From NCBI GenBank assembly GCA_016699775.1, contig CP065010.1:620001-684000 (forward strand): 64,000 nucleotides of DNA, given 5' to 3'. The DNA is from Candidatus Falkowbacteria bacterium. GTDB taxonomy: Bacteria; Patescibacteriota; Patescibacteriia; Patescibacteriales; Patescibacteriaceae. The position numbers and the translations under genes were made by a program. A model generated the notes under the pieces. The model was not told the origin of the DNA. It searched no databases and saw only the letters and a program-made list of their open reading frames with translations. Of this stretch, positions 1-10,400 are shown in pieces (position 1 is the stretch's first letter; the number at the start of each line of letters is the position of its first letter).

Positions 1-126
1 GTTTTCAATATTACTAATAAAAGATCGGTCGACCCCTAACTTTTTAGCAACTTCTTCCTGAGTAATATTTGTCTTTACTCTGATTTTTTTTAAATTTTTT
101 CCTAATTTCTTTGAATCATCTTTCAT
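1..126 (-). CDS. XRE-family transcriptional regulator, N-terminal part (cut by window edge)
   Basis: Forty-two codons run off the left edge from an ATG at 126. The translation begins MKDDSKKLGKNLKKIR and continues with ITQEEVAKKLGVDRSFISN, a textbook HTH_3/XRE helix-turn-helix. It should bind DNA as a dimer. Just upstream lie two copies of TGATATAAT and a perfect 24-bp palindrome (156-179), which fits autoregulation. The nearer TATAAT ends only about 7 nt before the ATG, so the transcript may be leaderless. The C-terminal part is outside the window, so any fused domain is unknown. Confidence 0.8.
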   Translation of the reverse strand, partial: MKDDSKKLGKNLKKIRVKTNITQEEVAKKLGVDRSFISNIEN

Positions 127-132
127 AACAAT

Positions 133-154
133 ATTATATCATAATTATATCATA
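133..154 (-). promoter_or_regulatory. Tandem extended -10 elements upstream of the XRE gene
   Basis: On the minus strand the motif TGATATAAT occurs twice in a row (forward ATTATATCA at 133-141 and 146-154). Both have the TG of an extended -10. The nearer one would place the transcription start at or next to the A of the ATG at 126. No separate -35 is obvious. Confidence 0.45.
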
Positions 155-155
155 G

Positions 156-179
156 TTTGTTGTATTATAATACAACAAA
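156..179. promoter_or_regulatory. Perfect 24-bp palindromic operator candidate
   Basis: The half-site TTTGTTGTATTA is followed directly by its exact reverse complement with no spacer. It sits just upstream of the tandem -10 elements of the XRE gene, where a dimeric helix-turn-helix repressor would typically bind. This is an inference from position and symmetry. Confidence 0.55.
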
Positions 180-204
180 ACACCCTCTAATTTAAGGATG
201 TTTT
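175..204. terminator. Hairpin downstream of tRNA-Gln
   Basis: CAAAACACCC and GGATGTTTTG form an imperfect stem around an AT-rich loop. It lies between the divergent XRE promoter and the 3' side of tRNA-Gln. It may stop read-through from the tRNA gene, although the following U-tract is weak. Confidence 0.35.
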
Positions 205-260
205 GCTAAGCGTCCCGGGCGCCCGAGATGGGTACGCACCTCGTGCTAGCTCAAGTTGGC

Positions 261-330
261 TGCGGGACCAGGATTCGAACCTAGATAGCCAGGACCAGAA
301 CCTGGAGTCCTACCGTTAGACGATCCCGCA
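261..330 (-). tRNA. tRNA-Gln (anticodon CTG)
   Basis: The reverse complement folds as a cloverleaf. The acceptor TGCGGGA pairs with TCCCGCA, the anticodon stem CCAGG/CCTGG encloses loop TTCTGGT, and the T arm contains GGTTCGAATCC. Anticodon CUG reads CAG. CCA is not encoded. Confidence 0.93.
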
Positions 331-349
331 CTAATAAAGTTATAAGGTT

Positions 350-395
350 AAAAGTTATAAAGTTTATAAAGCTAGGAAGTTTTCTTTATAAACAT
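350..395 (-). terminator. AT-rich hairpin terminator after dnaX
   Basis: GTTTATAAAG (362-371) and CTTTATAAAC (384-393) form a perfect 10-bp stem just downstream of the dnaX stop. On the minus strand it is followed by a T-rich stretch. It is built from the GTTATAAAG-like words seen in several other intergenic gaps of the window. Confidence 0.45.
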
Positions 396-432
396 AATTA
401 CTTTACACCTTATAAACATTTAACTCAGTAAA

Positions 433-2082
433 TTACCCCACTACTTTCCCACCAAACGTCTTGAGTAAATTATCAATCGCTGACGAATCAATACCAGCCG
501 CTTCAACCGCTGCACTGGCTATTGTTGCTGGCTCTACGTCCAAGACATCTGATTTCATAGTATCTATGATAATTGCCTCTGGGTCAAGGACTGGGATAAT
601 ACTCACAGATTGCCCTGAGATATCCTTAAGCAAACCTTCAACAAGGCCCTTAATAGCTGGGTCATTTAAACGATCATGATGAATCTTGTATTTAAAAGCC
701 AATCTGATGGTATTATTCTCACCGGCAGTTGGGTTACACGATTTAATGACAAAAGCCAAAGAATGATTATGCTGTCTAATCCGAATTAATAGTTCCTGCC
801 AAACATCATTCAAGGCGGCTTGGGTAAACATTAGTTGCTTATTTTCGGACGAACTTTGCCCAGACGATACATTTTGATTATTCAGAGTATTTCCTGCGGG
901 TGCTGAACCTTTGGTACTTGGACGCACAGTCGAAGGTGTTGAGTACTGACTTTTTGGTTCACCTGTTGGTCCAAAACAAATATCAACAATCGCTAGTTCT
1001 AAAGGTAGTTGCGAAATCGGAGCGTCTTTTATCTCCCTACCCGCCACACTAAACCGTTCAATAATTGTTGAAATATCAACCAACTCAAATTTTGCAGTTA
1101 CATCAGTCAATCTACTTTCAATACTATCACCAAACTCCAAACCAGTTTTTATACCCGACGTAGGATTAATTTTTGCAAGCAGTGCCTGCCGAGCCATTTC
1201 CACAACATCTTGGGAAAATATTTTCAAATCAACGCCGTCATCAACTAATTGATTTACATAACCAACTGCCCCCGAAGCATCTTTAATCATCAAAAATTCT
1301 AAAAAAGTAATCGCTTCTTTGAGCAAACTACGAGGAATAACTAACTCAGCTTCAGCCAAGGTAATCATTGTTCCTTTGAGTGAATTACTCTCCCCTCCCA
1401 AGGAAATAATTTGCCCAAACAAACTCTCAGCATCACGCATATGTCCACCAGAATGTCTGGCCACAGCTTCAATCACTGCTGGTTCAATATTAATATCTTC
1501 ACTGGTCGCAATTCGTGTTAATTTTTTGACAATCTCGGCATAACCAATCTTTTTAAAATCAAAGCGCTGACAACGAGAGATAATCGTTAATGGCAATTTA
1601 TGAGCTTCCGTAGTGCAGAGGATAAACATCACGTGTACAGGAGGTTCTTCCATTATTTTTAATAAAGCATTAAAAGCAGCTGTTGAAAGCATGTGTGCTT
1701 CATCAATAATAAATACCTTATATTTTGAGCGAGATGGGGCAATACGAGCTGCAGCGATAATTGAATCACGAACATTATCAACGCCAGTGTGGCTCGCAGC
1801 ATCAATTTCAGAAATATCTAAGGAATTTCCCTGAGTAATTTCAAGACAACTTGGGCAAGCATTACACGGATCAGCACTTCCCTTTTTACGTTTTTGACAA
1901 TTAACAGATTTAGCTAAAAGCCTCGCCATGGTCGTTTTGCCAATAGCTCGTGGACCACAAAAAAGATAGGCATGAGCCAATCGGTCAGCAGTTATTTCAA
2001 AAGACAGAGTCATTTTAATTGACTCTTGTCCGGCAACTTCAGCAAAGGTTTGTGGACGATATTTTCTATAGAGAGTAGGCAT
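433..2082 (-). CDS. dnaX: DNA polymerase III subunit gamma/tau
   Basis: This is the clamp-loader ATPase that loads the beta clamp at replication forks. It starts MPTLYRKYRPQTFAEVAGQ, the standard family N-terminus. A TTG 39 nt upstream would give a 562-residue version with a non-family leader, so the ATG at 2082 is preferred. Visible motifs are Walker A GPRAIGKTT (the usual form is GPRGTGKTT), the zinc-binding cysteine cluster DPCNACPSC, Walker B VFIIDEAHML and the sensor/arginine-finger region TIISRCQRFDF. A Ser/Thr/Asn-rich linker near residues 385-425 leads to a short tau-like C-terminal domain. No Shine-Dalgarno is visible. It is transcribed away from the gene at 2278-2853, with REP-like palindromes between them. 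Confidence 0.95.
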   Translation of the reverse strand: MPTLYRKYRPQTFAEVAGQESIKMTLSFEITADRLAHAYLFCGPRAIGKTTMARLLAKSVNCQKRKKGSADPCNACPSCLEITQGNSLDISEIDAASHTGVDNVRDSIIAAARIAPSRSKYKVFIIDEAHMLSTAAFNALLKIMEEPPVHVMFILCTTEAHKLPLTIISRCQRFDFKKIGYAEIVKKLTRIATSEDINIEPAVIEAVARHSGGHMRDAESLFGQIISLGGESNSLKGTMITLAEAELVIPRSLLKEAITFLEFLMIKDASGAVGYVNQLVDDGVDLKIFSQDVVEMARQALLAKINPTSGIKTGLEFGDSIESRLTDVTAKFELVDISTIIERFSVAGREIKDAPISQLPLELAIVDICFGPTGEPKSQYSTPSTVRPSTKGSAPAGNTLNNQNVSSGQSSSENKQLMFTQAALNDVWQELLIRIRQHNHSLAFVIKSCNPTAGENNTIRLAFKYKIHHDRLNDPAIKGLVEGLLKDISGQSVSIIPVLDPEAIIIDTMKSDVLDVEPATIASAAVEAAGIDSSAIDNLLKTFGGKVVG

Positions 2083-2135
2083 AGATTGGAGGTAATAACC
2101 TGTATATTTTAGCCTGGACAAGGATATAAATCAAG

Positions 2136-2268
2136 GCTATAAAAACAGTCATCCCGGCGCCGTATACTACGGAAATCCGGGATAACAATAAAGGGATTAC
2201 TAATAGATGACCAGGTCAACGTCAGAGTTTATATAGACCAGATCCCCGACCAAGTCGGGGATGACATA
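2136..2268. repeat. REP-like palindromes between dnaX and the next gene
   Basis: A degenerate GTCATCCCGG...CCGGGAT palindrome is followed by a clear copy, GATCCCCGACCAAGTCGGGG with ATGACA, at 2241-2266. The stem CCCCGAC/GTCGGGG with a short loop is the same element found near 16.3, 45.7, 45.9, 57.0, 59.9-60.1 and 60.5 kb. Confidence 0.7.
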
Positions 2269-2277
2269 CAGCTTTTT

Positions 2278-2853
2278 CTAACTCTTCTTAAAAACATGTT
2301 CAACAGCAGCCCATCTTGATTCACCAGTTTTTGGAACTAGAACGACAGCTTCATCACCATTCTCGCCTTTGAAATAGGTAACACTGGCACCAAGAATTCT
2401 AAAACGACGATTACCTGCTGATACTGTCCATTCACCAGTAGCAGACTGCTCCAGAACACCAGACAAACGTAATCGATCAATTGGAGCAATCTGTTTATAA
2501 ATCATTGTGCCTTGATCAGTAATTGATAATTTTAACAAATCACCTTCAACAAGTTTTGATTTTGAGGCATAGTTAATTGGCACAATATATTGTTTGCCAT
2601 CAGCACCTACCATTCTCTCGCCATCAAAAACACCTTCAATGACTTTATCAATATGTGGGGCAACATGATCTGTATCAGTTTGATAAGGCATAAAATGATC
2701 CATACCTCCAAGCCCTGACAAAAAATCACCTAAGGCGTCGCTTGATTGGCGAAGGTTTGAAGCCAAGGAACGCAAGGCCATTAATTTTTGTTTTGAGATT
2801 ACTACTCCTTGTTCACTATTACTTGAACCCTCTTCTTGATTTTGATTTTCCAT
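2278..2853 (-). CDS. Conserved hypothetical protein (191 aa)
   Basis: I do not recognise a named family. The first 20 residues are acidic and polar. A helical stretch follows (LMALRSLASNLRQSSDALGD), then from about residue 70 a beta-rich region with GVFDGERMVGADGKQYIVP and KLVEGDLLKLSI. That alternation suggests a small beta-barrel, possibly OB-like, but this is inference. It has no signal peptide or membrane segment, so it is probably cytoplasmic. It lies between dnaX and the TraG/TraD-like ATPase on the same strand. It ends at a TAG followed directly by REP-like DNA. Confidence 0.75.
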   Translation of the reverse strand: MENQNQEEGSSNSEQGVVISKQKLMALRSLASNLRQSSDALGDFLSGLGGMDHFMPYQTDTDHVAPHIDKVIEGVFDGERMVGADGKQYIVPINYASKSKLVEGDLLKLSITDQGTMIYKQIAPIDRLRLSGVLEQSATGEWTVSAGNRRFRILGASVTYFKGENGDEAVVLVPKTGESRWAAVEHVFKKS

Positions 2854-2931
2854 ATTTTGTTTTATATAAAAGACAAATATTATTTTTGTACTTTTGTTTT
2901 ATAAATAATTAATTAATATATTATTATCAAT

Positions 2932-5445
2932 CTAACTAGCTGTGATTTTACTTCTTTCTAAAATTTCTGCTTCAACTTTATCACGATGTTGACCATACTT
3001 CATTCGACTTAAATGCTTTAGTTTACCAGGCATATCATCTCTCTTTTCTGTGGTCGACTGTAACGTCTACATTGAAAACGGGCGACTGGTAGCATGGTCT
3101 AGTAATAGCTTAACATACGCAGTATATTTTTCAACATTAATTAGGTCATATTCGTTAAAAACTGGGGAAAACTCCTTTTTCAGGAACTCAGCATCCTCTG
3201 AACCAACTTTGAAAGTGATTATGGTCCCAACGTTTCCAAAGACTGCTTCTTTGATTGAGGAGTCACCTTTGTTTGTTAATTGACCAATATACTGGTGAGC
3301 GACAATTAAACCAAGGCCATACTTACGAGCTTCGGAAAGAATCTGCGAGATAGAATTAGTAGTGAAATTTTGAAACTCGTCAATATACAAATAGAAATCT
3401 TTACGCTCAGATGAAGCCAAATCTGCACGCGACAAGGCAGCCATTAATATTTTTCCGACAATAATCATGCCCAGTAAATAGGCATTTAACTCACCAACAA
3501 TTCCCTTTGGCAATTTAACCAACAATATTTTCTGTGAATCCATAATATCTCGCAAATTAAAGGAACTATTTTGCTGACCAATAATTGGTCGCATCATATC
3601 ATTGGAAATAAATGAGGTTAGTTTTGAGGTTACATAGGGCACAACGTTGGCCAAAGCAGCGTCCCCTCCCGCCTTCTCCGCTTCTTTTCGCCAAAAATCA
3701 ACAACCGTTGAATCATTACAACGTGATAATTTTAAATTACGAAACTCCGCATCAGCTAAGACTTTTGGAATTTCCATTAAGGTTGAACCAGAGCTTGGAT
3801 CACTCATAATTAACAACATGGCATTACGCATATACTGTTCAAAAATTGGACCACCAGTTGCTTTCAAATCATACAATTTATCAAAAATACCAATCATTTC
3901 GTTGATAACAAAAGTTTTTTGTTCAGGATAGCGTGGATCAAATTCCAATAGGTTAATAGACAACGGTCGTTCAATATCCGCTGGTGCAAAAATAACTACA
4001 TCATCAGCTCGCTCAGGCGGAACACGTAGCAAAACTTCATCAATCAAATCTCCGTGAGGATCAATCATACAAATTCCATGTCCTGCTAATACATCCTGAA
4101 TCGCCATATTAGCCAGTAAGAAAGATTTTCCAACACCAGATTTACCAATAATATATGTATGACGTAAACGATCAGCTGATTTTATTTTTACTTCATGCGA
4201 AACACCGCGAAAAGTATTGGTTCCCAATAATAATCCTTCAGTTGGCAAATTAACAGGGGCAGCTGCTTGTTTGGCGGTTAACCATAGTATATTTGGCGTC
4301 TCAGCATTTTTTAAGGGCAAGTGGTATAAGCTCGCCATTTCCTCAGTGTTTAAAATAAAACAGTTATGCTCTTTGAATCGTCTAAAAATAAAATCCCTAA
4401 TAATATTTGTGCTATTTTTCTGCAAAGAGACTTGTAAACTATTGCCATATTCATAATAATTATACTGACTAAAACTAGCAGACAATTCATTAATCATTGC
4501 CCGAGCCCGAGTTTCCGTTGGTGCACTGGCAATTAATCGCAAATTTACATCAAGTCCTGCTTTAGAATTTTTTTCTTCAATGCCTTTAAGCGCCTCTTCT
4601 TCTTTGGCGCTTAATTTTTTTACAATTTTATTATCAACTGGCGAAGGGGATTTCAAGGTTTTTCCAATGTCTGAAGCCATGCTCATAGCTTCTTTAGCAA
4701 AACCAGAACCAAGAGCTTCGGACAATGAGCCAGTTTCTTGAGCTTTATGAGCCACCTGACGAGCACGGCTGTGCCAATCCCCTCTGGCACTACGAACAAT
4801 ATACTGGACAGACAAACCTTCTTGATCACCAACTTTTGACATGGCATTAATAATTGAATTAAGAGGATCAGCATCATCTTTCTGATAGGTTTTTAAGGGT
4901 AGGATATTTTCGGATTTTGTGTGGGCAGTGGCAGCCACAATAACACTATTTGGTCGAAATATATTATAATCACGAACTTCCTCAATAACAGCATCAGGAT
5001 AAATAGCATTTAATTGATGTTCAAGATAATTTCTATGCTCACGAGGGGCTACCACATAGAAAGCAATCACTTTATTATGAGCCACAATTTCAAAACCAAA
5101 ATGATCATTACGACCTCGTAACCAATGACTTACACCTCGCTGGGCTTTTAGACCACCGATAGCAGTGAATAGACCCTCACCTTTTGCGATTTCTTCTCGG
5201 AGTTGTTGCACCGACATTGCTTGACTATTATCTTCTGGTCGTTCTTTTGGTAATTTTACTAAATAGACAATATGATCAGACACTGAGCGAACGGTAAGGG
5301 CACGGCGCAAGACATAGAGAGCAACAATTAATAAAAGCCTTCCCCCACCAAAAACAATCTAAACCCGCTCTAGGCTCGGCTCGCCAAAAGTTGCTTCAAA
5401 TGGAATTGTTGATTGGGTGTTTAATTGTTCTTGTCCAAAATCCAT
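2932..5445 (-). pseudogene. TraG/TraD-like T4SS coupling ATPase interrupted by two in-frame amber codons
   Basis: The uninterrupted core (3067-5310, 747 codons from a TTG) is a membrane-linked conjugation-type ATPase. It has Walker A GKSGVGKS, Walker B ICMIDPHGD, a second acidic motif FYLYIDEFQNF and the TraD-like ending GLGLIVAHQYIGQL. The same frame clearly continues at both ends. Upstream, an ATG at 5445 opens MDFGQEQLNTQST, meets TAG at 5359-5361 (codon 29), then encodes a membrane segment, IVFGGGRLLLIVALYVL. Downstream, after TAG at 3067-3069 (codon 793), 44 further codons encode a basic tail, LKHLSRMKYGQHRDKVEAEI, before the final TAG at 2932. The rest of the frame is intact. Possibilities are a recent pseudogene, strain variation in an assembly, or amber read-through. 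The ATG lies 3 nt after the stop of the gene at 5449-5922, in the same frame. Confidence 0.75.
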
Positions 5446-5448
5446 AGA

Positions 5449-5922
5449 CTAGTCATGATTATGTAGTTTGAGCAAACGATCAGCCTTTATTTTAGCTTCT
5501 TGCTCAAGAAAAAATTTGCTGACCCCGGGAATTAATTTTAACCAACCGGTAATAACTTCAATTATTTTTTTTAACTTAACTGTGGCTGATGATAATAAAG
5601 AATTAATTTCTTTAGCAGTTTGCTCACCAGTCACCCGAAACTTTACTTTATCAGCTTCAGGTAGCTTAAAATAAATCTCTGAGAGATCTTCTTCCAAGAT
5701 ACGTTCAATATCAGCCAGGCGTTGAGCTTCGACTGGATTGGTGGTTGAACTAACTGACTGCGTACCTATGTTTGTTGGCAAAACTGCCTTCTCGGCCGAT
5801 TCTGTGGCCTCTGAGCCAGCTTTATTGGCCTGAACTTCAGGCGAGGCGACACGTTCAAGATCAGTCCCTTCTGTAGTTGGAGCTTTGGATTGTTCGGGCT
5901 TAATTACTATCTGTTCAGCCAT
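5449..5922 (-). CDS. Hypothetical protein encoded ahead of the TraG/TraD-like ATPase
   Basis: This is a 157-residue protein of unknown function. Residues 1-65 are low-complexity, rich in Ala, Ser, Thr and Glu. Residues 65-157 are predicted helical (AQRLADIERILEEDLSEIYF, then VKLKKIIEVITGWLKLIPG), with amphipathic character and no clear membrane span. It ends in TAG. The ATG of the ATPase gene follows 3 nt later in the same frame, so the two are co-transcribed and probably work together in the T4SS-like apparatus. Confidence 0.75.
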   Translation of the reverse strand: MAEQIVIKPEQSKAPTTEGTDLERVASPEVQANKAGSEATESAEKAVLPTNIGTQSVSSTTNPVEAQRLADIERILEEDLSEIYFKLPEADKVKFRVTGEQTAKEINSLLSSATVKLKKIIEVITGWLKLIPGVSKFFLEQEAKIKADRLLKLHNHD

Positions 5923-6045
5923 AGAAATATACTTCTTATTCTATAAGAATTATTACTTACATTATACAAAAAATTGCCCTTAAGAGCAATTGCAAAATCA
6001 GGAACAAAAATTATAAAATTAAAAACTACAAAACTATAATGAAAA

Positions 6046-7428
6046 CTAGATTTTCCTAATCTTCACCCCATCAGGATGATCTTCAATACTATAGCCTAAT
6101 TTCTGAATTTTGGTTCGCAAAACATCAGAAGTTGCCCAGTCTTGATCAAGACGAGCTCGTTCTCGCTCAGCGGCTAATTCACGAATTTCAGAAGGAATCT
6201 CTTCTGCTAGATTATTGGTTCTAATTAAATCCAAACCAAGAACAGTATCAAACGATTGAATAGTCCCCAGTTTAATTTCGGAATTAAGATCTGACTTAAG
6301 TAAGCCCTGCAAAATAGCTACCGCTTGCGGCATATTAAGGTCATCATTAACTGCAGTAGTAAATTGCTCGGAAAATGATGAGTCAATCTCCCCTATCTGA
6401 GCGCCTAAATTCTCTATAGATCGTCTTACATTACTTAAAGCAGTGGCAGCTTGTCCAAGCATTTCCGGTTTATACGTCATTGGTTTGCGATAGTGTGTTA
6501 GCAAACAGGCATAACGAAAAGCTAATGGTTCAACTTTTTCTTCTTCCGTCACTTTTTCTAATAGCAATATATTGCCCTCACTTTTGGCCATTTTCTCAGA
6601 GTCACTGATATTTAATAAAGCACCATGTAGCCAATAATTGAAAAACTTTTGATTCGTGGCTGCTTCAGATTGAGCAATTTCATTAGTATGATGGATATTT
6701 ATATGATCAATACCTCCACAATGAATATCAAGATGATCTTTTAGAAAATGCAGACTCATTGCCGAGCATTCAATATGCCAACCGGGGAAACCTTTTCCCC
6801 ATGGTGATTCCCATTCCATTTGTCGTTTCTGATCTTTTGGAGAAAACTTCCACAAGGCAAAATCAGTAGCATTTTTTTTCTCATCATTTTTTTCAACCCG
6901 AGCACCTTCTTTAAGTTCATCTAAGTTAAGATGACTTAATTTATTATAATCAGCAAATTTTGAAGTATCATAATATACACCGTCAGAAGTTTGATAGGTA
7001 TAGCCTTTTTCTTGTAAGATTGTAATCAAATCAATTTGTTCAGAAATATAGTCAGTAGCTTTGCACCAAACAGCCGGTTCAATAATATTAAGGGCTATTA
7101 AATCTTTTTTGAATTGAGCCAAATAAAAATCAGCAATTTCCCAAGCTGTTTTGCCTTCCCTAGCCGCTCCTTTCTCCATTTTATCTTCTCCCATATCTTG
7201 ATCACCAACTAAATGTCCAACATCAGTAACATTCATGATATGCTCAACTTGGAAATTATTATAGAGCAAAGTTCTTTTTAAAAAATCTTCAAATATATAC
7301 GTCCGCAGATTGCCAATATGAGCATAGTGGTACACTGTCGGACCACAGGTATATAACCCAACCGGTGAGGCGATTGATTTGAATTCTTCTTTACTTCGAC
7401 TGAGTGTATTATAGAGAAACAAAGACAT
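6046..7428 (-). CDS. cysS: Cysteinyl-tRNA synthetase
   Basis: This class I aminoacyl-tRNA synthetase charges tRNA-Cys in the cytoplasm. The start MSLFLYNTLSR matches the family; an ATG 12 nt upstream (7440) adds only MLDL. Visible features are the first zinc ligand in LYTCGPTVY, the HIGH-type signature HIGN, the WHIECSAMS and HCGGIDHINIHHTNE zinc and active-site region, and the KMSKS loop as KMAKSEGN. The anticodon-binding C-terminus ends DWATSDVLRTKIQKLGY and EDHPDGVKIRKI. About 460 residues is the normal length. It stands alone between the ATPase operon and the large exported protein gene. Confidence 0.97.
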   Translation of the reverse strand: MSLFLYNTLSRSKEEFKSIASPVGLYTCGPTVYHYAHIGNLRTYIFEDFLKRTLLYNNFQVEHIMNVTDVGHLVGDQDMGEDKMEKGAAREGKTAWEIADFYLAQFKKDLIALNIIEPAVWCKATDYISEQIDLITILQEKGYTYQTSDGVYYDTSKFADYNKLSHLNLDELKEGARVEKNDEKKNATDFALWKFSPKDQKRQMEWESPWGKGFPGWHIECSAMSLHFLKDHLDIHCGGIDHINIHHTNEIAQSEAATNQKFFNYWLHGALLNISDSEKMAKSEGNILLLEKVTEEEKVEPLAFRYACLLTHYRKPMTYKPEMLGQAATALSNVRRSIENLGAQIGEIDSSFSEQFTTAVNDDLNMPQAVAILQGLLKSDLNSEIKLGTIQSFDTVLGLDLIRTNNLAEEIPSEIRELAAERERARLDQDWATSDVLRTKIQKLGYSIEDHPDGVKIRKI

Positions 7429-7492
7429 GAGATCTAACATCCTAGTTGATTAACTGGATGAGTTTATGTAAATAAATATAAGAAAATAATCG

Positions 7493-10400
7493 CTACTCGC
7501 TAACAACGCGCCAGCTATCATTATAAAGATTACCAGCCACGATATGTAATGCTCCATTGTGAACTACTATACCAGTAGCATGTCTAGCTCCAGGATATTG
7601 TTCTTTATGCCAAGTAATTCCATCACTACTAGAATACAGCCCTTCTTGATTTACTGAAGAATATCCTCCCATCAAATACCACATTTTATTGTCAAAGACT
7701 ACACCATTAGGATAAATTGATCTCATTGCACTAGGTAATGTAGCAATAAGCGTCCAATTAGCTCCATCATCAATACTTTTATATACAGTCTGATTATAAT
7801 TATCAGTTCCACCAGAATAATACCTACCACCGCCCATCATATACAAATCACCATTAAATGAGTACATAACGCCAGCAGAAAAATTTGCAATCGGTAGATC
7901 TCCTGTTTTTTCAAATTGATCAGTTATCTCATTATATCGAAGAATATCTGTATGCATGGTTGGGGTTAATCCAAAATCAGATTGGCCACCAGCAATATAA
8001 AAAGATCCTTCATGAATTGTCCAAGCATATAAACCTCTTGTACCAGCGGCACTACCCCAATCTGCTGTACGCTGTGTCCATCCACCAGCAGTTGTGTATG
8101 TCCACACATCTTTGCTCAAAGTGTCAGCATCACCTCCAAACATCCACATTTTTGAATCTTTTACACCCATAGCTACATGATGACGGACTGACCAAGATGC
8201 ATTTGCATTTTGTGTCCACGTAATACCATCAGCACTTTGCCAATCAGTATCTGTACTACCTGATCCAGGAAAAATTCCAGTATTCCAACCACCTAGTAAG
8301 CGTAGATTACCCTCAAATGATAGAAGAGAGACTCCATCCATAGCCGGAAACTCTGTATTACTATCTAATAATTCTAAACTATAAGGGGTTACATATGGGC
8401 TATACGATTGAAGATCAATGTCGTAATAATTAGAAATATTATTACTAATTGCCTGTACTTGAGCTTCCGTTAATCCGCCGGTATAGTAAATTTGTTCTGC
8501 AAGTTTAGTAGCTACACTCAACGATGGGTCTTCTGAAACTAGCCTATTAAAACTAATGGGGTTATTATTCCCAAGATCATACCAGCCAACAATTTCGCCA
8601 TTTATGGAAAGTGAGGCCCACTTGCTATCAACTCTTCGGATATGTGCAAGTAACCAAGAATTCTTGGGTATAGTGTATGTAATAAAATCATTAGCAGCTG
8701 CGCGACCATGAGAAACTGTTGTGGCATCGTAATAAAGCAAATCAGCCCAAGTACCTCCATTATTACCACCAAGTAGAAAACCACTATTTATATTATTTAG
8801 ATTGAATACACCAAAGATATCATAGGTTGTTCCGAGAGTCTGGCTTGTGAACGACATATCCTTACCTGCTGCATTTAACAAAGTAGGTTTACTATTAACC
8901 TGATTTAATTCAACCAGTAATTGACTACCATTAGTTGTTTGAACAGCGTTCACACCGTTATTACTTTGATCATACCAGGTACGAACAGCTCCTGACCCAC
9001 CTCCCACGAATGTAGAGAAAGCACTTGTGTCATAATCTCCAGCGTTAAATCCAATATCTGACAATCCATTATCAGACGATCGACGAATTTGTGTGGCTGG
9101 ACCAAGATAGTCACTTCTTAATTTTCTATTTGAATATGCGAGTAAAGGAGAAACAACTAAATCAGCCAAATAATTTGATATAACTAGAGCTTTATTAGCA
9201 GCAAGGTTAGTTGCCGGAACAAAATTTGTCATTGCATTCCCCGCTTGATCAGCTATTGTTCCCGCAATTGATGAAACTGTTAAATCAGCCGAACTATCAG
9301 TGAATTGCACAGTGTAATTACAAGTCCCAGTACTTGAATTTGTTGCCGTAAAAGTACAGCTAGAATCAACATCACCAGTCTCCAAAGTTACCGTTATACT
9401 TCCGGTTGAAGTTATAGCCTCAGAAAATGTTACATCAATATCTATAACTTCATTATCGCCATAGGTACCATTAGTTTTATCAGAAGTAATGTTAGTTATA
9501 GTTGGCGCAGTTGTATCAATCACAAATGAAGAAATTGTGATTATATTTGAAATATTGCTTGCAGAATCAGTAACCTTTAAAGTACAGGTATTATATGTTC
9601 CATCAGCTAGTGCTGAAAATACAATAATATTCAAACCAACCGTCGCTAGAACAGTTACACTTGTACAACTTCCTGTGTAAGTGATCGTTCCGGCTTCATC
9701 AGATGTAAAAACATACGAAGGGGTATTGTCACTACCCGGAGTTACAACTGGCGTCACTTCGGAAATAATTGGGGCAGTTGAGTCAATAACTACTGTCGGC
9801 GTGCTTCCTCCGCTACGGAGAACAATAGTATTAATTCTAAATGCGGGAATAGTAAGTATATTTGATTGAAGACCCTTGGCATCAATAACTTTCACTGTAC
9901 AACCAGAATATAGACCATCAGATAATGAATTTAATGTAATAGTATTTACACCAACAATTACTAGAGTGGTTGAGCTTGAACAGCTACCTCCATAAATAAT
10001 TGATCCTGCACTATCAGTTGAAAAAGTATAATTAGGAGTTTTATCAGCAGTTTGGACTGGGATGGCCGTAACTTCAGAGATGACTGGAGCCTTTAATACT
10101 TCTTTTGGTACTACCTCGGAAAGATCGACAATCTTTTTAAAAGTTACAGGATCTACTTTACCAGTTTGCTTTATTTTTTGTGAAGATTGAAAAGCAATCA
10201 CTGCCTTTTTTGTTATTTCTCCAAAATATCCAGTTAATGTTGGATACGTAAAGAATCCCTTATTCTTTAGAAATAATTGCAAACTTTTTACATCTTCACC
10301 TCGAAGACCAATATATAATTCTCTTTCTAAAGCTTTGACTTTAGTAGAACTAGGTGGCTTGACCTCAGAAGTATTTACATTACTTGTTGGCTTACTAATC

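Noticed and set aside
2278..2853. Assignment as a translation or nucleoid factor
   Set aside because: The beta-rich pattern was suggestive, but no diagnostic motif could be named, so it stays unknown.
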